Positions 22,109 through 34,942 are shown, numbered from the stretch's first letter. The stretch is 64,000 nucleotides of DNA from Magnolia sinica (GCF_029962835.1 NC_080588.1:19672001-19736000); one strand, 5' to 3'. A program made the numbers and translations. The notes: a model not told the origin generated them from the letters alone.

Positions 22109-24920
22109 GCTTCGGGCTACGTGACAGCTTCTTTGTCTCAATCTTGGCATGCGGAGCGAGGCCATAAATGCATTCTAATGTTGATGGCTTGAGATTGATG
22201 GTCAAAGCAACATGTGTCCTCCTAACCATAGGCTTAGACGTTCGAGCCTTGCCTCTGAAGCTCGCAATTGCTCCTACCTACCCCCCAAACTTACACGTAT
22301 GTTGCTTCTCGAAAAGACCAATGCTGACGTAGCAACTTTTTACATCAATCACATTAGAGCTGACATCATATTCAACTCGCCACGTGTCGCTCAGAGATTA
22401 AAACCCTCGTCTCCTGGCCACAAATGATCAGTATTGGCATGCCATGTGTCCTCACTACAATTCAGTGCTCTAACGAAGCACATGATCTGTTCCAATGCCC
22501 TCTCGAGTTGCTGACAGCTACCTTAGGTGGTCTGCCATTGTCGACCCCATAGCTCCATCTCCTTTCTTCCCTTTTGGCCTCAAGCTCAAATTTCGACTAC
22601 TTCATTGTTACCCTAACCTCCTCGACCGCAATTACGACTAGCTCTAGGCAACGACGCAACTTTTTTCCTTTGAGCACAAACCCTAGCCAAACAAGCCTCC
22701 ACTCCATCTACCATTGGCGGTTCAAGGTTGATCACACTTACCTTTCCGAAGAATGACCCCACCATAATGAAGGCTTCCATGAACTAGATTTCCATCAATA
22801 TACTGTGCACTATGTACCATACTTCTTTCCATCCGAATGATGTCCAATTTGCCCATCTGCACAAGCTCTTCACAATTCTCCCCTTGAACAGAGCCTTGGA
22901 CATGAGGAGTTTGTTCATCCTCTACCTTTGGGCTTAGTGCCACCGACACCCCCTTCTCTGAGAGAAACTTGAGGACATGTTGGTCTTTCACCACATCATG
23001 ATTTCATTGAGCCATTTTCACACCTTTTTAATGGAGACTCCTTCCTCCGCCTACACCATCGAGCTCCACCGAAGAGAATCTCAGCATGTTCGAACATATT
23101 TTGATGAACTTGAACCACTGGCTTGTCTTCATCATTCTCCCTCCACAATTGTTGCTCTTTCCCCTCACTCCCAACCAAGGTGTTGCGTATTCGTTACATT
23201 ACGGCCATAAAGGCCGAAACGTATAGGTAACGACCATGATTGTTATGCGATACGAGGGCGAAGAAGTGCAATTGGTTTTCTGAGATCGTATCAGCCGTTA
23301 CGAGGGCCGTATAGGCTGTTACGGGGCATAACACCATTATCCCCATCACGGTTGAAAAACGTCCATATTTTTTTCTATTTAAATTCATTTCTCTTCTCCT
23401 ATTTTTATTATTATTATTTTTTTTATTTTTATTTTTCTTATTTCAAAAAATTTCTTAAATTATTCTACAATATATTTTGACCATTTTAAATATATTTTTT
23501 AAGATTAAAACCGTAGATTGAAGTGATTTGGGTGAATAGAAACTTCGATGACCATTTTTTTCAAAAAATATAAAAATAGTATTTATGCCTTTTTTATGAT
23601 TTTTAGTTCTAATGCTCGATTATGATGTGTAAATATTAGAGACACAACCATGTTCACAAATTCACCAGATAACCAGATACAACACTCTCACCATAGAGTG
23701 GACCGTTACATTATCATAAATATGTTCAAAACAAAAAATCAATACATATTTGGAATATTTACATTATTCTGGATTTTCTAAATATTTTTCAAAACTTTTC
23801 GGGTAAATTTTTTTTTTTTTTTCAATTGTTACAGGGGTCGTAAGTTCGTAATAGTCGTTACACCATTGTATCAGCCAATATGGCCGATACCCATATTAGT
23901 AATGGTGGTGACCGTTACGACCACCGTTACTGATACGAAATACCTTGCTCCTAGCCTCCTTCTGGCTCTTTTGAACTTTGGGACTTTGCCCTCTTTTCCT
24001 CAGAGAGTCGTTGCCGTAGTGTACCTATATGATACCTCATTTCTCACTCCACCCCCTCCTTTCTAATCCTTCCCCTACACCTTTAAGCCCCATAACCCCC
24101 CCCCCCCCCCCACTTCTCCTACTTTGACCCTACCCGTTGGCTCACTGAATCTGGGATGCAAGGAGCTCTTTTTGCAGAGTATTTCATACTGTTGAAGCTT
24201 CTCCCATCGAGAGGCTTCATAGCTTTTGTAACCTCCTCCCTCTCCAACTTGTCGAAACTCAACCCTTTGACCCCTTGAGCATCAACACCACCACTTCCGA
24301 TACTGTCGCCGCCCTTCTGAAGACCCATATGAAGTTTGCTTCCGACCATCCTTCTGAGAAGCTTTCCCCAAAAATAGTAGGAAGGATCGACAAAAGGCTA
24401 AGAAGAACCCCCGTTCTTCCCAGTCTGCTTTGATCTCTCACTGACTTGAATCCAATCTTGACCTTGCTTTTTCTCCTTTGGGTCCTTCCCTTTCCCATTA
24501 TCTTTCCCCCAATCTCCCAATCCTCAATTTGCTCATTTCCATTATCTCTCTCAGTCCTTCTCCGATGGTTCTCCAATGTATATGTCTTGCGTACTTTCTA
24601 AACCAGTCAATCGACCTCTAGAAGGACCACGAGTGTCGCCCCTCCGTCCAGCAGCGCTAATGTAGATCTTCTTGTGAACTTCTCTTCTTCCATATCAACC
24701 TCTGAAACTAACCCCTCGAGCCAGAAAAGCAAATCCTAATTGGGCTCGAGATCTAAGGCACTCCCTCAATGGCAATCTTCCTTGTGTCCTTGTTCTACTT
24801 CAATTTCTTGGTATCGATCTCTCTTGATCTCTTGGAGCCAATGTTTCTGTAGTCCTCTCTTCTCTCATCTTTGATTTCTGGGTTTTGATCTCTCTCTCTC
24901 TCTCTCGCTCACTCAAGTTC
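22109..24920 (-). other. Possible LINE 5' (ORF1-side) sequence, unresolved
   Basis: Excluding the element at 23176-23947, this C-rich stretch contains only broken frames (for example minus-strand 22722-22994 and 24259-24576). It lies upstream of LINE ORF2 on the same strand, so it may be ORF1 and 5' UTR. I see no zinc knuckle or other decisive motif. Confidence 0.25.
23176..23947 (+). mobile_element. CAAGG-ended TIR element, copy 1
   Basis: It starts CAAGGTGTTGCGTATTCG and ends in the complement of CAAGGTATTTCGTATCAGTA. Subterminal motifs on CGTTACGG/CCGTAACG recur. The AT-rich core contains TTTGGAATATTTACATTATT. No transposase; target duplication not clear. The same element occurs in inverted orientation at 27601. 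Confidence 0.8.
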
Positions 24921-25640
24921 CATGAGAATTATTAAAACATGGATTCCAATTTTGTGTTCTTGTTTGGATAGCAAGTGAAATCTCATATCCCTCTCACAAT
25001 GCTCACGTAATTTCTTGTGCCAAGAATCTAAATTATGGAAGATGTAATTGTTGCTTGGTGGAATCTACCCTTTCCTTTGCCATCCAAACTGCACAAATTG
25101 TCGCATCAAAGGAAAATCCTTTTTCCTTTTCCATTGTTTGGCATGAAATCTATGTTCTCCAAACATGACCTTAGGCAAGGGGGTTGTTGGGTGATGGAGC
25201 CATTTACCCACGTTTGTAGCGGTTGCAACCGCCTCCGGACGTGGGTCATGTCGCCCAACGTTTGGTCGCATAGGGCTGGTTGCGCTACCAAATTTTGTTC
25301 ATTAAGACCGGCTTCGGTCCTACAACATTTTGTGGTCAAAGCTAGGGTGTTAAGACTTTTGGATGGTTTGTTTGTGCTTCTGGAGGTTGGGCATGACACC
25401 TAGAAGCCGATGATGGTCCTCCAGAATGTGATTTGGCGGCCTGGAGATGGTTTAGTCTCTCGTGAATCGTGATGTGTATATGCTTCCGGAGGCTTGACTC
25501 ATTGCCTGTGGGGAGATCCACTGCTGGAATCTTCATGTGGCTTGTGTGCTAGCAATGGCATTGTCCTTGGTGTACTACGAACCATTAGATTGACTGTTGG
25601 AGTGGTGCGAAGTTCGGAGTGGCTGATCCTGGTCCAGGCT
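24921..25640. repeat. Repeated LINE-associated 3' sequence, unit 1
   Basis: The GGTTGTTGGGTGATGGAGCC...GTTTGTAGCGGTTGCAAC block at about 25185-25330 reappears with changes at 26340-26520 and in shortened form near 27150 and 27330. No coding capacity is supported; short frames on both strands are shadows. Confidence 0.5.
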
Positions 25641-26300
25641 TCGTCTTCAGTTTCTGGCTTGCTAGATGATGATCTGTGATGATCTGAACACTTTGAATGA
25701 TCTCGCTTTTCCATTGACAAACATGATTGCCATGTGAGATCACTAGAAAAGCTTTTTGTACCATGCACGAAGAGAATGATTGATATTTGAATTTGTCGCA
25801 GGGCCACCCTGTGATCTGGACCAGCTCTTGTGACTTCTTCATCAGCAACAAACCACACCAGATAATGCTGTAGCAGCAACAAACTTTAACCCAAAAACAT
25901 CAAGAACCCCATGCTAAAACACTCCTACCCTCTATCAAGAACGAGAAGAGAGTCCCTAGCTGCCCTCTATTTAGCGAGGCAATCTGCTTCAGAATTTGCT
26001 TGAGGATGCACATGAGAGAAGGATACAAGCATGCCATAGCAATTATCCAAGGTGTTCTCGATCATAATGGTGAGCTTCCATGAAATCAGTCCACCAGCCC
26101 CCTACAAGATCTTCAATAGAACCATGAATTACCCAATCAATAAAAACTTTAGCAAAAATAAAAATCCAGTCTAACCGGTACAATGCAACAACAAAGACAC
26201 TCTTCTGCAACACACCACATGGTGCATCTATTTGGAAGGGAGATGCAACTCCTTATGATATGATCAAGAGTCAAAATCTTGACTATTTCCCCATGTTCGG
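25641..26300 (-). pseudogene. LINE RNase H-end and 3' UTR fragment
   Basis: On the minus strand, the stretch near 26040-25920 reads SFSHVHPQANSEADCLAK, the C-terminal end of the RNase H domain found in plant L1-type LINEs, followed by stops. Downstream, 25970-25660 is 3' untranslated sequence. A diverged copy of this 3' part lies at about 26540-26870, so the segment was duplicated. Confidence 0.6.
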
Positions 26301-26539
26301 AGATGGAAAGTATTTATAGGCAATTTGGTGGGGTTGTTTGCATGAGGAGTGGAGGAGTCATATGAATCATATCCCCATGTTTGGAGTGGTTACAACTGTC
26401 TCCGGTGGTAGCCTGAAGTTTGGTTGCACAGGGCTGGTTGCAACCATAGTTTGGTGGATGGACAATGGTTGTGCGACCAAGGTTTGCTCGCCAAGATTTG
26501 CTTTGGTCCATGGCCTTTTTAGCCAGATTTCGGGTTTTA

Positions 26540-26870
26540 TGATCTTTCTAGATAATGATCTGAGATGACCCAAATTCTTCGAATGGTTTGGATGAGACGT
26601 TTCCACACATGAGATTGCTAGGTGAGATCACCAGAAAAAAGCTTGTCGTCCCATGTGTGAAGAAAAAAATGATATTTGAATTTGTCGCATGGGCCACCTC
26701 ATGATCTGGACCATCGTTTGTGACTTTTTCACCGCTAACAAACCATGCCGGATAACAGCTCTGGCAACAGGCAACTTTTAACCCAAAAACATCAAGAACC
26801 CCATGCTACAAGAGTACTATATCCTATCAAGAACAAGAAAAGAGTCCCTAGCTATTGAGGATGCACATGG
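26540..26870 (-). repeat. Duplicate of LINE 3' sequence
   Basis: It matches 25655-25970 with many substitutions; shared landmarks are ATTTGAATTTGTCGCA and AACCCAAAAACATCAAGAAC. No coding region is retained. Confidence 0.75.
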
Positions 26871-27164
26871 GAGAGGTATACAACCATGTCATCATACATA
26901 TCGAAGCCCTGCTCGATCAAATTAGTGATCCTCCATGCCAATCTTATCTGTTTTAGCCCATTTAACTGTATTACTCAAGTTGCCGTAGATGATATTTGGG
27001 GAAGGTTAAACTCAACTGCTACTTAATTCCCTGAAGTAGAGCTGCTGCTTAAGTGTAGTTAAGAGCCATGAACTACAATAGGGCCTAGGAACTCAATCAG
27101 TGAGGCATCCGATCGCCCCCTACGAGTGCTGCATTTGGTGAGGGTGGTTGTCCGTGGGAGTGGA

Positions 27165-27510
27165 GCCATTTCCCCATGTTTGGAGCATTTACAACCGATA
27201 GCCATATAGTAAAATAAGTGTAAAATCTGGTTCATGCTACATTTACACTGGGATCCATAATTTGGACATTTTAATTTGACTTATGTATATGCCACGCATG
27301 CAATTTCTAAGTAATTTCCAATTTCATGGGGGGTGGTAGAGCTATTTCCCTAGGTTTGGAATGGATGCAACTGATAGCCAGACAATCAAATAAGCGTAAA
27401 ATCCTGTTCATGATACATCTAAACTAGGATCCATAACCTGGGCAGTTTAATTTGACTTATATGCCATGTATGCAATATTTCTAAGTAATTTCTATGTACC
27501 TGCGTATCAT
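27165..27510. repeat. Tandem duplication of about 175 bp
   Basis: Two diverged units (about 27165-27335 and 27345-27510) share CCATAATTTGGACATTTTAA-like and TTTAATTTGACTTAT blocks followed by GCAAT...TTTCTAAGTAATTT. Confidence 0.8.
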
Positions 27511-27600
27511 CCATTACACACTACTAGAGAATATCAAAGTTTTTATATTTGGAAAACCTTCAAAAGAGGGTTTCTACAATACATCCAGATGTATTGTAAT

Positions 27601-28289
27601 CAAGGTATTCCGTATCGGTAACGGTGGCCGTAATGGTCACCACCATTACCGATACGGGTATCGGCCGTAACGGTTGAAAATTTAGACTTGTCCGAATTTT
27701 TTTGAAAAAATATCTAGAAAATTTAAAATAATGTAAATATTCCAAATATGTATTCATTTTTTATTTTTATTTTGAACATGTTTATGGTAGTGTAACAGTC
27801 CACTCATTGGTGAGAGTGTTGTATCAGGCTGTCTGGTGAATTTGTGAACATGATTATAAGTCTCTAATGTTTATACATTACAATCAAACACTAGAACTAG
27901 AAATTAGAAAAAGGCACAAATACTACTTTTTCAATTAAAAAAAATGGCCCTTATATGTTCTATTCGCTCAAATCACTTCAATTTACGGCTTTAATATTCA
28001 AAACTATAGTAAGAGTGGTCGAAATTAGTTGTAAAATGACCTAGGAGAGTTTTTGGAATGAGAAAAGCGAAAAAATGAGAATTTTTTTATTTAAATAGAA
28101 AAAAAAGTGGTCGTTTTTTGACCTTTACGGGAGGTATGCCCCGTAACGGCCTTTACGATTACCGTAACGGCTGATTCGGTCTTAAAAAACCAACTGTCCC
28201 ATTTCACCCCTGTATCGTGTAACGGTCATGACCGTTACCTATACGTATTAGCCTTTACGGGCGTATCGTAACGGATATGGAACACCTTG
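27601..28289 (-). mobile_element. CAAGG-ended TIR element, copy 2 (inverted)
   Basis: It starts CAAGGTATTCCGTATCGGTA and ends with the complement of CAAGGTGTTCCATATCCGTT. Its core is the reverse complement of copy 1 at 23176, including the AATATTCCAAATATG-type stretch. It is shorter by about 80 bp. Confidence 0.8.
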
Positions 28290-29029
28290 ATTGAAACATG
28301 ACAAAGCATGACTTTGTCCTTTGAATTTGGTGTCATCTTTCAATGATCCAAACTGTTTATATGGGGGGCCATGCTTTATATGGGGGATAGAAAATAAAAA
28401 TTCTTAGAATAGAATATTTCAACTCTTTGATCATTGATTCTTTTTATTTGAATATGAACTCTCTCCTTAACATTTTAATAATCAAAGGATTGAAATATCC
28501 ACTGCTGCCCCTCTATTATGTGTCACTATATACATCCGGTCAAATTTCCCGTGCGTGTGCATTTGTGTGCGTGGGTGCATGTGAGCGCGTATGTATATTA
28601 TATGCATGCATGTCATCAGCATCACCATCATCGCCACCTTTTCCTAATTAATTGGGGTTGGCTACATGAATCAGCTTCAGCCATTCCATGTGGCAGTTTA
28701 TGTCACGATGCATACGCTGCGTATGTGTGTGCATTTTTGTTGATGTAGTGCTTTACCAAGAAATAAGAACTTGAAACTTAAATTATAGAAAAGGACAAAA
28801 GACTTAAAATGATATTGAGAAGTTCTAATGGGTAATCCTAATTGGATTATTTGTTCCATTACATGAATATTTCAGAAGCATACAAATTGCTGTTTAGAGA
28901 TTGTTCAACTGTATTAGGATATGTTTTCCAATGTTAACTGTCCTGTTTTTTTTTGCGTTTTAGTGAAGAGTTTTTCATCTGCATGCAATTTGTGTAACCT
29001 ATGGATGGACATTAGAAGTACACGTTGAT
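28290..29029. other. Intron spacer with TG-rich low complexity
   Basis: No gene is supported. A GTGTGCATTTGTGTGCG stretch lies around 28550-28600. Confidence 0.4.
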
Positions 29030-29420
29030 TTGGTTGTTGAGATCAGCTGCTCCATTGTCATGATGAAGGGGTCAGGATCACGGTTTAAAAACTCGGCAAC
29101 ATGGGCTGACTTGTTCAGTCCTCAGTCGAGTAGGGACTTGCCTGAATCAGGGCAGAATCGGTCTGACTTGACTGCATCAGGGGGTGACTTGTGTATCGAA
29201 CTGGATCGGGTCCTACCGAGTCCGAGTCTGCTTGGAGGAGTGGCATCGTACTTGTATATGTCAAAACCATGGTCATGATGCTCCAATATCTGTATAGCCT
29301 TACAAGTTACGTGACATTTAGGTTCACTCATGGCATGGTTTTGCAAGCCATGGAAGAATTCTTAGACAACATTGCAGCGCACGGTATGGGTTTGCTGACT
29401 GAATGATCCACTTTGAAAAG
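29030..29420. repeat. Dispersed repeat with ACTCGG/GAGTC motifs
   Basis: Short CTCGGCAAC, GACTTG and ACCGAGTCCGAGTC motifs recur. Related motifs appear near 59880-60060. No termini or coding capacity could be assigned. Confidence 0.3.
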
Positions 29421-29935
29421 TTGAGATGTTAACAAAAAAAAAAAGTGTACGTAATAGGCTTTTTTTTTTGGTAGGGGGTCTTAATCTATGCGTTGTGTAA
29501 CTGAATTGATGCAATTATATTCAAAGTCTATTCATATAATTTATAAATGTAAGAAGACGTGTGGAAACACAAGCAATACATTCAAAAGCAAAATAAGAAT
29601 CACTAGATTAGGTTTTGATTTTTTTTTTTTTTTTTTTTCAATTTTCCGCAACTCAGTCCTTCTCCTCCAAATCTCGAAATTGAAGTTCCCAATCCATGAT
29701 TTTCATGCCATGTAAAACATGAAAAATATGGATTGGTAAAAATTTGACACTGATTTAACATGATTTATAGGAAAAAAGGATTGAAAATAAAAAAAAATGC
29801 TCACCGGATTGAACATGTGGGATATAAAAAAATGCTCACTGGATCACAAGCATAAACTATTATAAAATCCCATGCGTTTAGAGGTTTAAGTACAAAACAA
29901 ATTTCACATTGCCTAAACTCTCAATTCTCAAATTT
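29421..29935. other. Intron spacer, poly-T runs
   Basis: It contains a T-run near 29620-29640 and AT-rich sequence; no feature supported. Confidence 0.4.
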
Positions 29936-30120
29936 CACATGCCATGCACATACCATAGTGGACCCCACACATGTGGGCCATGGCATAAAACACCACAAAA
30001 GACCCCACGCATGTGGGCCATGGTGCAAAACACCATAGTAAACCCCATGCATGTTGCCCACGTGATGGTTGGATGGCTCAAATACATGCCATACACACCA
30101 CAGTAGGCCCCACACATCTT
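29936..30120. repeat. About 50-bp tandem repeat (CCCCAC-CATGTGGGCCATG)
   Basis: Three to four degenerate units share ACCCCACRCATGTGGGCCAT and CAAAACACCA. Each unit has a near-palindromic CATGTGGGCCATG core. Frames across it are repeat artefacts. Confidence 0.85.
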
Positions 30121-30764
30121 TGTTTTAGAAAAAATAAATATCCATAAGAATCAGCCTCTAAAAAAGAAAAAATAATCACAGATTTTCAGCAGAAATAAAA
30201 AGAAAACTCATTAAGAAAGATTAAAGGGCCAAAACATACCTTAAATAGAGATTTAATCAACCGGAAACTGATTTTTTTGAGCTATGTAGCGGTGCAGCTG
30301 CGAAATGGGGGGAACGTGATTTCTTCGTTGTTTGGGCTTCAATGCTCTTGAAAATACAACAATAAGATGCTCCTATGAGGCCAATTCAATGCCCCAAATT
30401 TCGTCTTCAAGGGACCTTTGGATCGAGAGAATCGAAGTTCTCCAAGGAAGCTTGCTACGGCAAGTGCGGCATTGAGATAGGGCTTTCGAAAGAAAGCCCT
30501 CAAAACCTTATAAGTTAAAAAGGTTTTTATTAAAATATAGGTCTCCCACCATCTACTAAGAGAAAAAAAGTCTCATCCGTACATTTGGAGTGCCATTTTT
30601 GAATGGTTTAGATTGTAGAAAAGGTTAAATGAGTACATATTTATAACCTACGCAGTGCCGGGTGTGTGAAGGATGGTCTGGATAGATCTACATGACGCCA
30701 CGTTTGAGAAATATGAGCCACCACCATTTTAAAACACTTTACAAACTCACAGAATAAAATACAT
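30121..30764. other. Intron spacer
   Basis: No supported gene or element end. A-rich near 30120-30250. Confidence 0.4.
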
Positions 30765-30895
30765 CTTTTAGGTGTATGCTATTCACGTTACACGCTACAT
30801 GTGTAGCGTACGCTATAGGGGAAATACGCTATTTCAATGCGCTACGTAGTGTACGCTACACGCTATGCTACAACGCTATTCACAACACTGGGTTA
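30765..30895. repeat. Palindromic GTAGCGTACGCTA repeat
   Basis: Alternating TACGCTA/TAGCGTA motifs lie between GCTATTCACG at the left and CGCTATTCAC at the right. It could fold on itself and may be a small MITE; class unknown. Confidence 0.5.
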
Positions 30896-31555
30896 AACTT
30901 CCCACTCCTTGGGCGTGACTTCATGTTTCTAATTAGGTATTTGTATTGTCCTATTACTGTCCCACAATAGTAGCTGGGAGCTGGCATAGTTAGGGCAGAT
31001 CTTCGTGGTTGTGATTGAAGTCCTGAACCACTAGCTTGTATATGTGACACTTTAAGGAGTCAGAGATGGCCAATGTCCATTGCTTCTAGATTGTAGATCT
31101 TATGAATACTTCTTTGAAGATGTAAGCCAGAAATGGGGAAGGAAAGAGAGGTTAATGCCTTTGAAAATACAATGGGGAAGGGAAGAGAGGTTCATTGCGT
31201 GTCGTCTTCGTCGCCATCATCATCATCATCGTCTTGGCATCTCTCCCAGCAATTTGGCTGCGCTTCCGAATGGTAGATTGACACACGTTTTATGATGTGT
31301 GCCCACTGGACAACAACCTTCATGTTTTAGTCTGGATCTGGAACTCCATGGCAAAGGTTCACTAGGAATGAGAAGAGATAAGGTTGATCAAATAAAATTG
31401 CCACTCAGCATTTTAGTAAAGTACATTTGTAATAAAGTGAACAATTGGAAAAAAAAGTCACGAAGGGAAATAAAAAGTTGTGATTTCTGTCAGCAGCATA
31501 GATTTTTCATGTTCAAGATCAAATTGCATGTTCGGTTAAAAGGGGCTGTAAACCT
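30896..31555. other. Intron spacer with small duplication
   Basis: About 36 bp around AATGGGGAAGGRAAGAGAGG is duplicated at 31132-31200, followed by a CATCAT run. No coding region is supported. Confidence 0.4.
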
Positions 31556-31556
31556 A

Positions 31557-31800
31557 AGGGCCTGTTTGGTAGATGCCTAAAAAGGAGTTCATCTTATTTT
31601 AATTAATGGTAATTATGTATTAGAGATCTTGGACTCTATTGCATAATTGTTGTTAGGATGAATTCATCGTGTATTAGAGATCAAGATCTGTAATAAGTTA
31701 TTATGATGAACTAAAATGAGATGAACTCACTCTTCAAAAAAAAAAAAAAACAAGAAGAAAGAGACAAACTCATTTTTAGGAGTCTACCAAACACAGACTA
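31557..31800. mobile_element. Small MITE with GTTTGGTAGA ends
   Basis: The left end reads GGCCTGTTTGGTAGATGCCT and the right end is the imperfect complement (AGGAGTCTACCAAACACAGA). The inside is AT-rich with a poly-A run. No clear target duplication. The right end lies 187 bp before NDUFS7 exon 2. Confidence 0.6.
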
Positions 31801-31898
31801 AGTACACACACACACACAGATATATATAAGAAACTATCTCTCAACAGCCGAAATGAAAGCCAGCTTTGGAAGACTTTTCCCCGTATAGCTTCCACTGA

Positions 31899-32222
<324 letters not shown>

Positions 32223-32290
32223 AGAACCCCTTCAATCAGCCTTGGGCCTCCAAATGATGGTGTTCCGAATATCTGTTTCTCCTATGAATG

Positions 32291-32296
32291 AATAAA
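32291..32296 (+). terminator. Candidate NDUFS7 polyadenylation signal
   Basis: AATAAA lies 69 bp after the stop codon and is followed by U-rich sequence from about 32330. This fits a plant near-upstream element; cleavage site not determined. Confidence 0.55.
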
Positions 32297-34067
32297 GGTA
32301 GCCGTGGAAGGACTCAATAGTTTGTGCTATGTTTTCTATTACTGATATTTTGTTAAACCTTGTGGTTATTTTGTTTAAATCTTCAACATGGTGGAAGTGC
32401 AGACTGGTGTAGTTTGTTTTTATGAAATCATTTTATGTTGTGATATGTGTATGACGATACAATCTTTCAAGTTCTATTGCCTTAGTGACCATGTCATGAA
32501 TTAAGGAGTATGCCTTCCAAGTTCTATTGCATTAGAAGTTTGGAAGTGATTTTAATCTGACCACATTGTTTTGGTCAATATCCATACAGTAGCTTGCTTG
32601 GTAGTTGTTGATTTCACTCTGGTTGTGCGTTGATCGTGCATGCATACGTGTCTGGTGGTATTGTATTCCGTGTGTGCGTGCATGTGTCATGGTGCAAAAC
32701 TTGTTTTCTGTACTTTATATACATTCTGTATTATCTACTTGTATGTATTTGTATTTTTGATACATGTATGTGTGTTTTTTGTTTTTCATGGTATAAAATG
32801 TTATTTATTTATTTAATGTATTTATACATATATTCTATCGGTTTACTCAATAGGATATCTTGGATTTAGTATGCTTACTCAATGGGATATCCTCTTTTGA
32901 TATCTTGGATGTAGTATGTTTACTCAATAGGATATCCTCTTTCCAATTCTTAGTTACTTTTTCCCCTTTGAGGAAGATAAGGCTTGAAAGAAGAGAAGTA
33001 GACATGAAAAATAGTAACAAAATTTTCTAACACAGTTGTTCTATTTTGCAATTTGGACCATCTTCAGCAGTTAAATCTCTAATGCATATTTGTTCTGTTT
33101 TTCAATTTGGACCATCTTCATCAGTTAAATCCTTCATTTATCTAACTTGTGATTAATACAAATTCCATCAACTAATATGTAGTTCACTTGGTTGCTAGCA
33201 TACACTGGATTGAGTCCTTGCAACTTTTTGTAAAAAAATTGCATCGTGTTGGTTGCCTTCAATAAATGAACCAATGGGCTACATATAATGCTGAAAATGT
33301 CTCCTGAGATCTATTGACGTGTAGTATGAGCTCTGAGGTATCTGTCGGCTCAACATCATAAATCAAGAAACAATTGTTTGGCATAAAGGCCCAAGAAACT
33401 GTGAATGCTTAGAATCCTTTTATTTAGTGTCTTGTTTGATTGTCCTCTCCAAGCCTCTTGAATTTCTGGTTCGTTTTTTTTTTCCAGTGGCTGTTGCAGT
33501 GATAAATCTTCTATTTGTTATTCCTTAAAAATTCTGGTGTTAAGTTGAGGTCCTATGTCTTTAATCTTTGCTATTTTGTCTTTTATATTTAACCTCTTAC
33601 ACCTATTTATTTTTCTCTTTTTGAGCATATAATGAATGATCTATTATTATTAATTTGTTTTCTGTTACTATTATGAATTTCTTTTAGCTGTTTATAAATT
33701 ATAATGGATTTTTTTAATTGGCTGCTTGCTTGTTTCTTTTGAACTCTATGGGGCGTCCTTTTCTCTAGCATTTGTATATATATTTTTCGGTGCTAATATA
33801 TGATTTGTATATTAAACCTTCCATACTCGCCTCTGTATTTCTCACTGCTACTGGACATGATTTGTGTGGCTGATTTTAGTACAATTCATTTGTTCTCTTT
33901 AAATGTTAGGCTTTAAGTGCTATTGTTACTTCGATTTCCTTATTCTAATTTATTTTATTTTAAATTCATTTCTTATGTTTTACTTGGCTGAGTGTTTTAT
34001 GTCAGGCATGTTATCCTTGGAAAAGCTAGTCATATACTTTGTACTACTAAATTTTTATTAATTTGTT
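32297..34067. other. Gene-free region with two small duplications
   Basis: No gene is supported. A GATATC-containing unit of about 58 bp (TACTCAATAGGATATCCTCT) is repeated at about 32840-32945. A unit of about 71 bp with CAATTTGGACCATCTTCA is repeated at 33045-33130. Otherwise AT-rich. Confidence 0.5.
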
Positions 34068-34083
34068 AACTGATTATGCACCT

Positions 34084-34265
34084 TTTTTTAAAAAAATATA
34101 TATTTTTAAAATTTTTTTTTTTTGGGGTTAGCTTGTTAGTACACACCCATGTCATTACACACACTCCATGTTAGCCACCCTCGCTAGGGATCGATACCAA
34201 GACCTCGTGTGTTGAAACGAGGTGTCTCCCTTCAGTCTGCCAGTTGAGCTATGGATCTGGGTGTA
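34084..34265 (-). mobile_element. tRNA-derived SINE with 16-bp target duplication
   Basis: On the minus strand the 5' part has a pol III A box (TAGCTCAACTGG, 34240-34251) and a B box-like GGTATCGATCCC (34187-34198). The tail is A-rich. AACTGATTATGCACCT occurs on both flanks (34068-34083 and 34266-34281) as an intact duplication. It is a retroposon, not a tRNA gene, because the cloverleaf cannot be completed. Confidence 0.88.
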
Positions 34266-34664
34266 AACTGATTATGCACCTGTTATTTCATATGAACCTC
34301 TGGGTTTCCTCGTGCAAAATCTACGAGCAGTTCTATGTACTTATTTTTTGACTGCTGCTGCAGTACATTCTTGTACTGTTCCTCCTATCGGAAATATGTA
34401 CGTCTATTTTTCTTTGAAAAAAGAGAAAAACAAAAGCGAAAAGTATGCAAGGTATATGTTGAAATTATTTATGTACAGATAAACTTCTTAGACAGCTGTA
34501 CTTAGTAATCCCGATTTACTTCCCTGGGATTTAGCCTGTTTGATTTTCCGGTGAACTGGAAAATAGTATAAAAAAGTAATAATTATTTCCTCATACATTT
34601 ACAACATACCTGATTTGACTGCTTACATTTTGACACGAAAACCAAGAATATTTGAAAATATCTA

Positions 34665-34942
34665 TGGGTCCCACTGTGATGCATTTAACTTATCCACACC
34701 GTTCATCCATTATTCCAATTGAATTTATAGCATAGGTAAAAAAAAATGAGGCATATCCAATACTCAAGTGGACCACGTCATACGAAACAGGGAAACGAAT
34801 ACTTACCGTTAAAAACTTTGTGTGGCCACTGTTTCTTTTGGCGTGGGCCACTTGAGTATTGGATCTGCTTCATTTTTTGTCTCATGCCTCAAAGTATTGT
34901 AGTAAAACAGATGGACGGAATGGATATATCATATGCATTACC
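34665..34942. mobile_element. Foldback-family element, short complete copy
   Basis: The left end reads TGGGTCCCACTGTGATGCAT. The right end (GGACGGAATGGATATATCAT then ATGCATTA) is its imperfect complement. The centre is shortened: GTGGCCACTGTTTCTTTTGG joins the two halves. Confidence 0.7.

Noticed and set aside
34187-34265. tRNA gene
   Set aside because: A and B boxes are present, but there is no acceptor-stem pairing and the unit has an A-rich tail with a 16-bp target duplication; it is a SINE.
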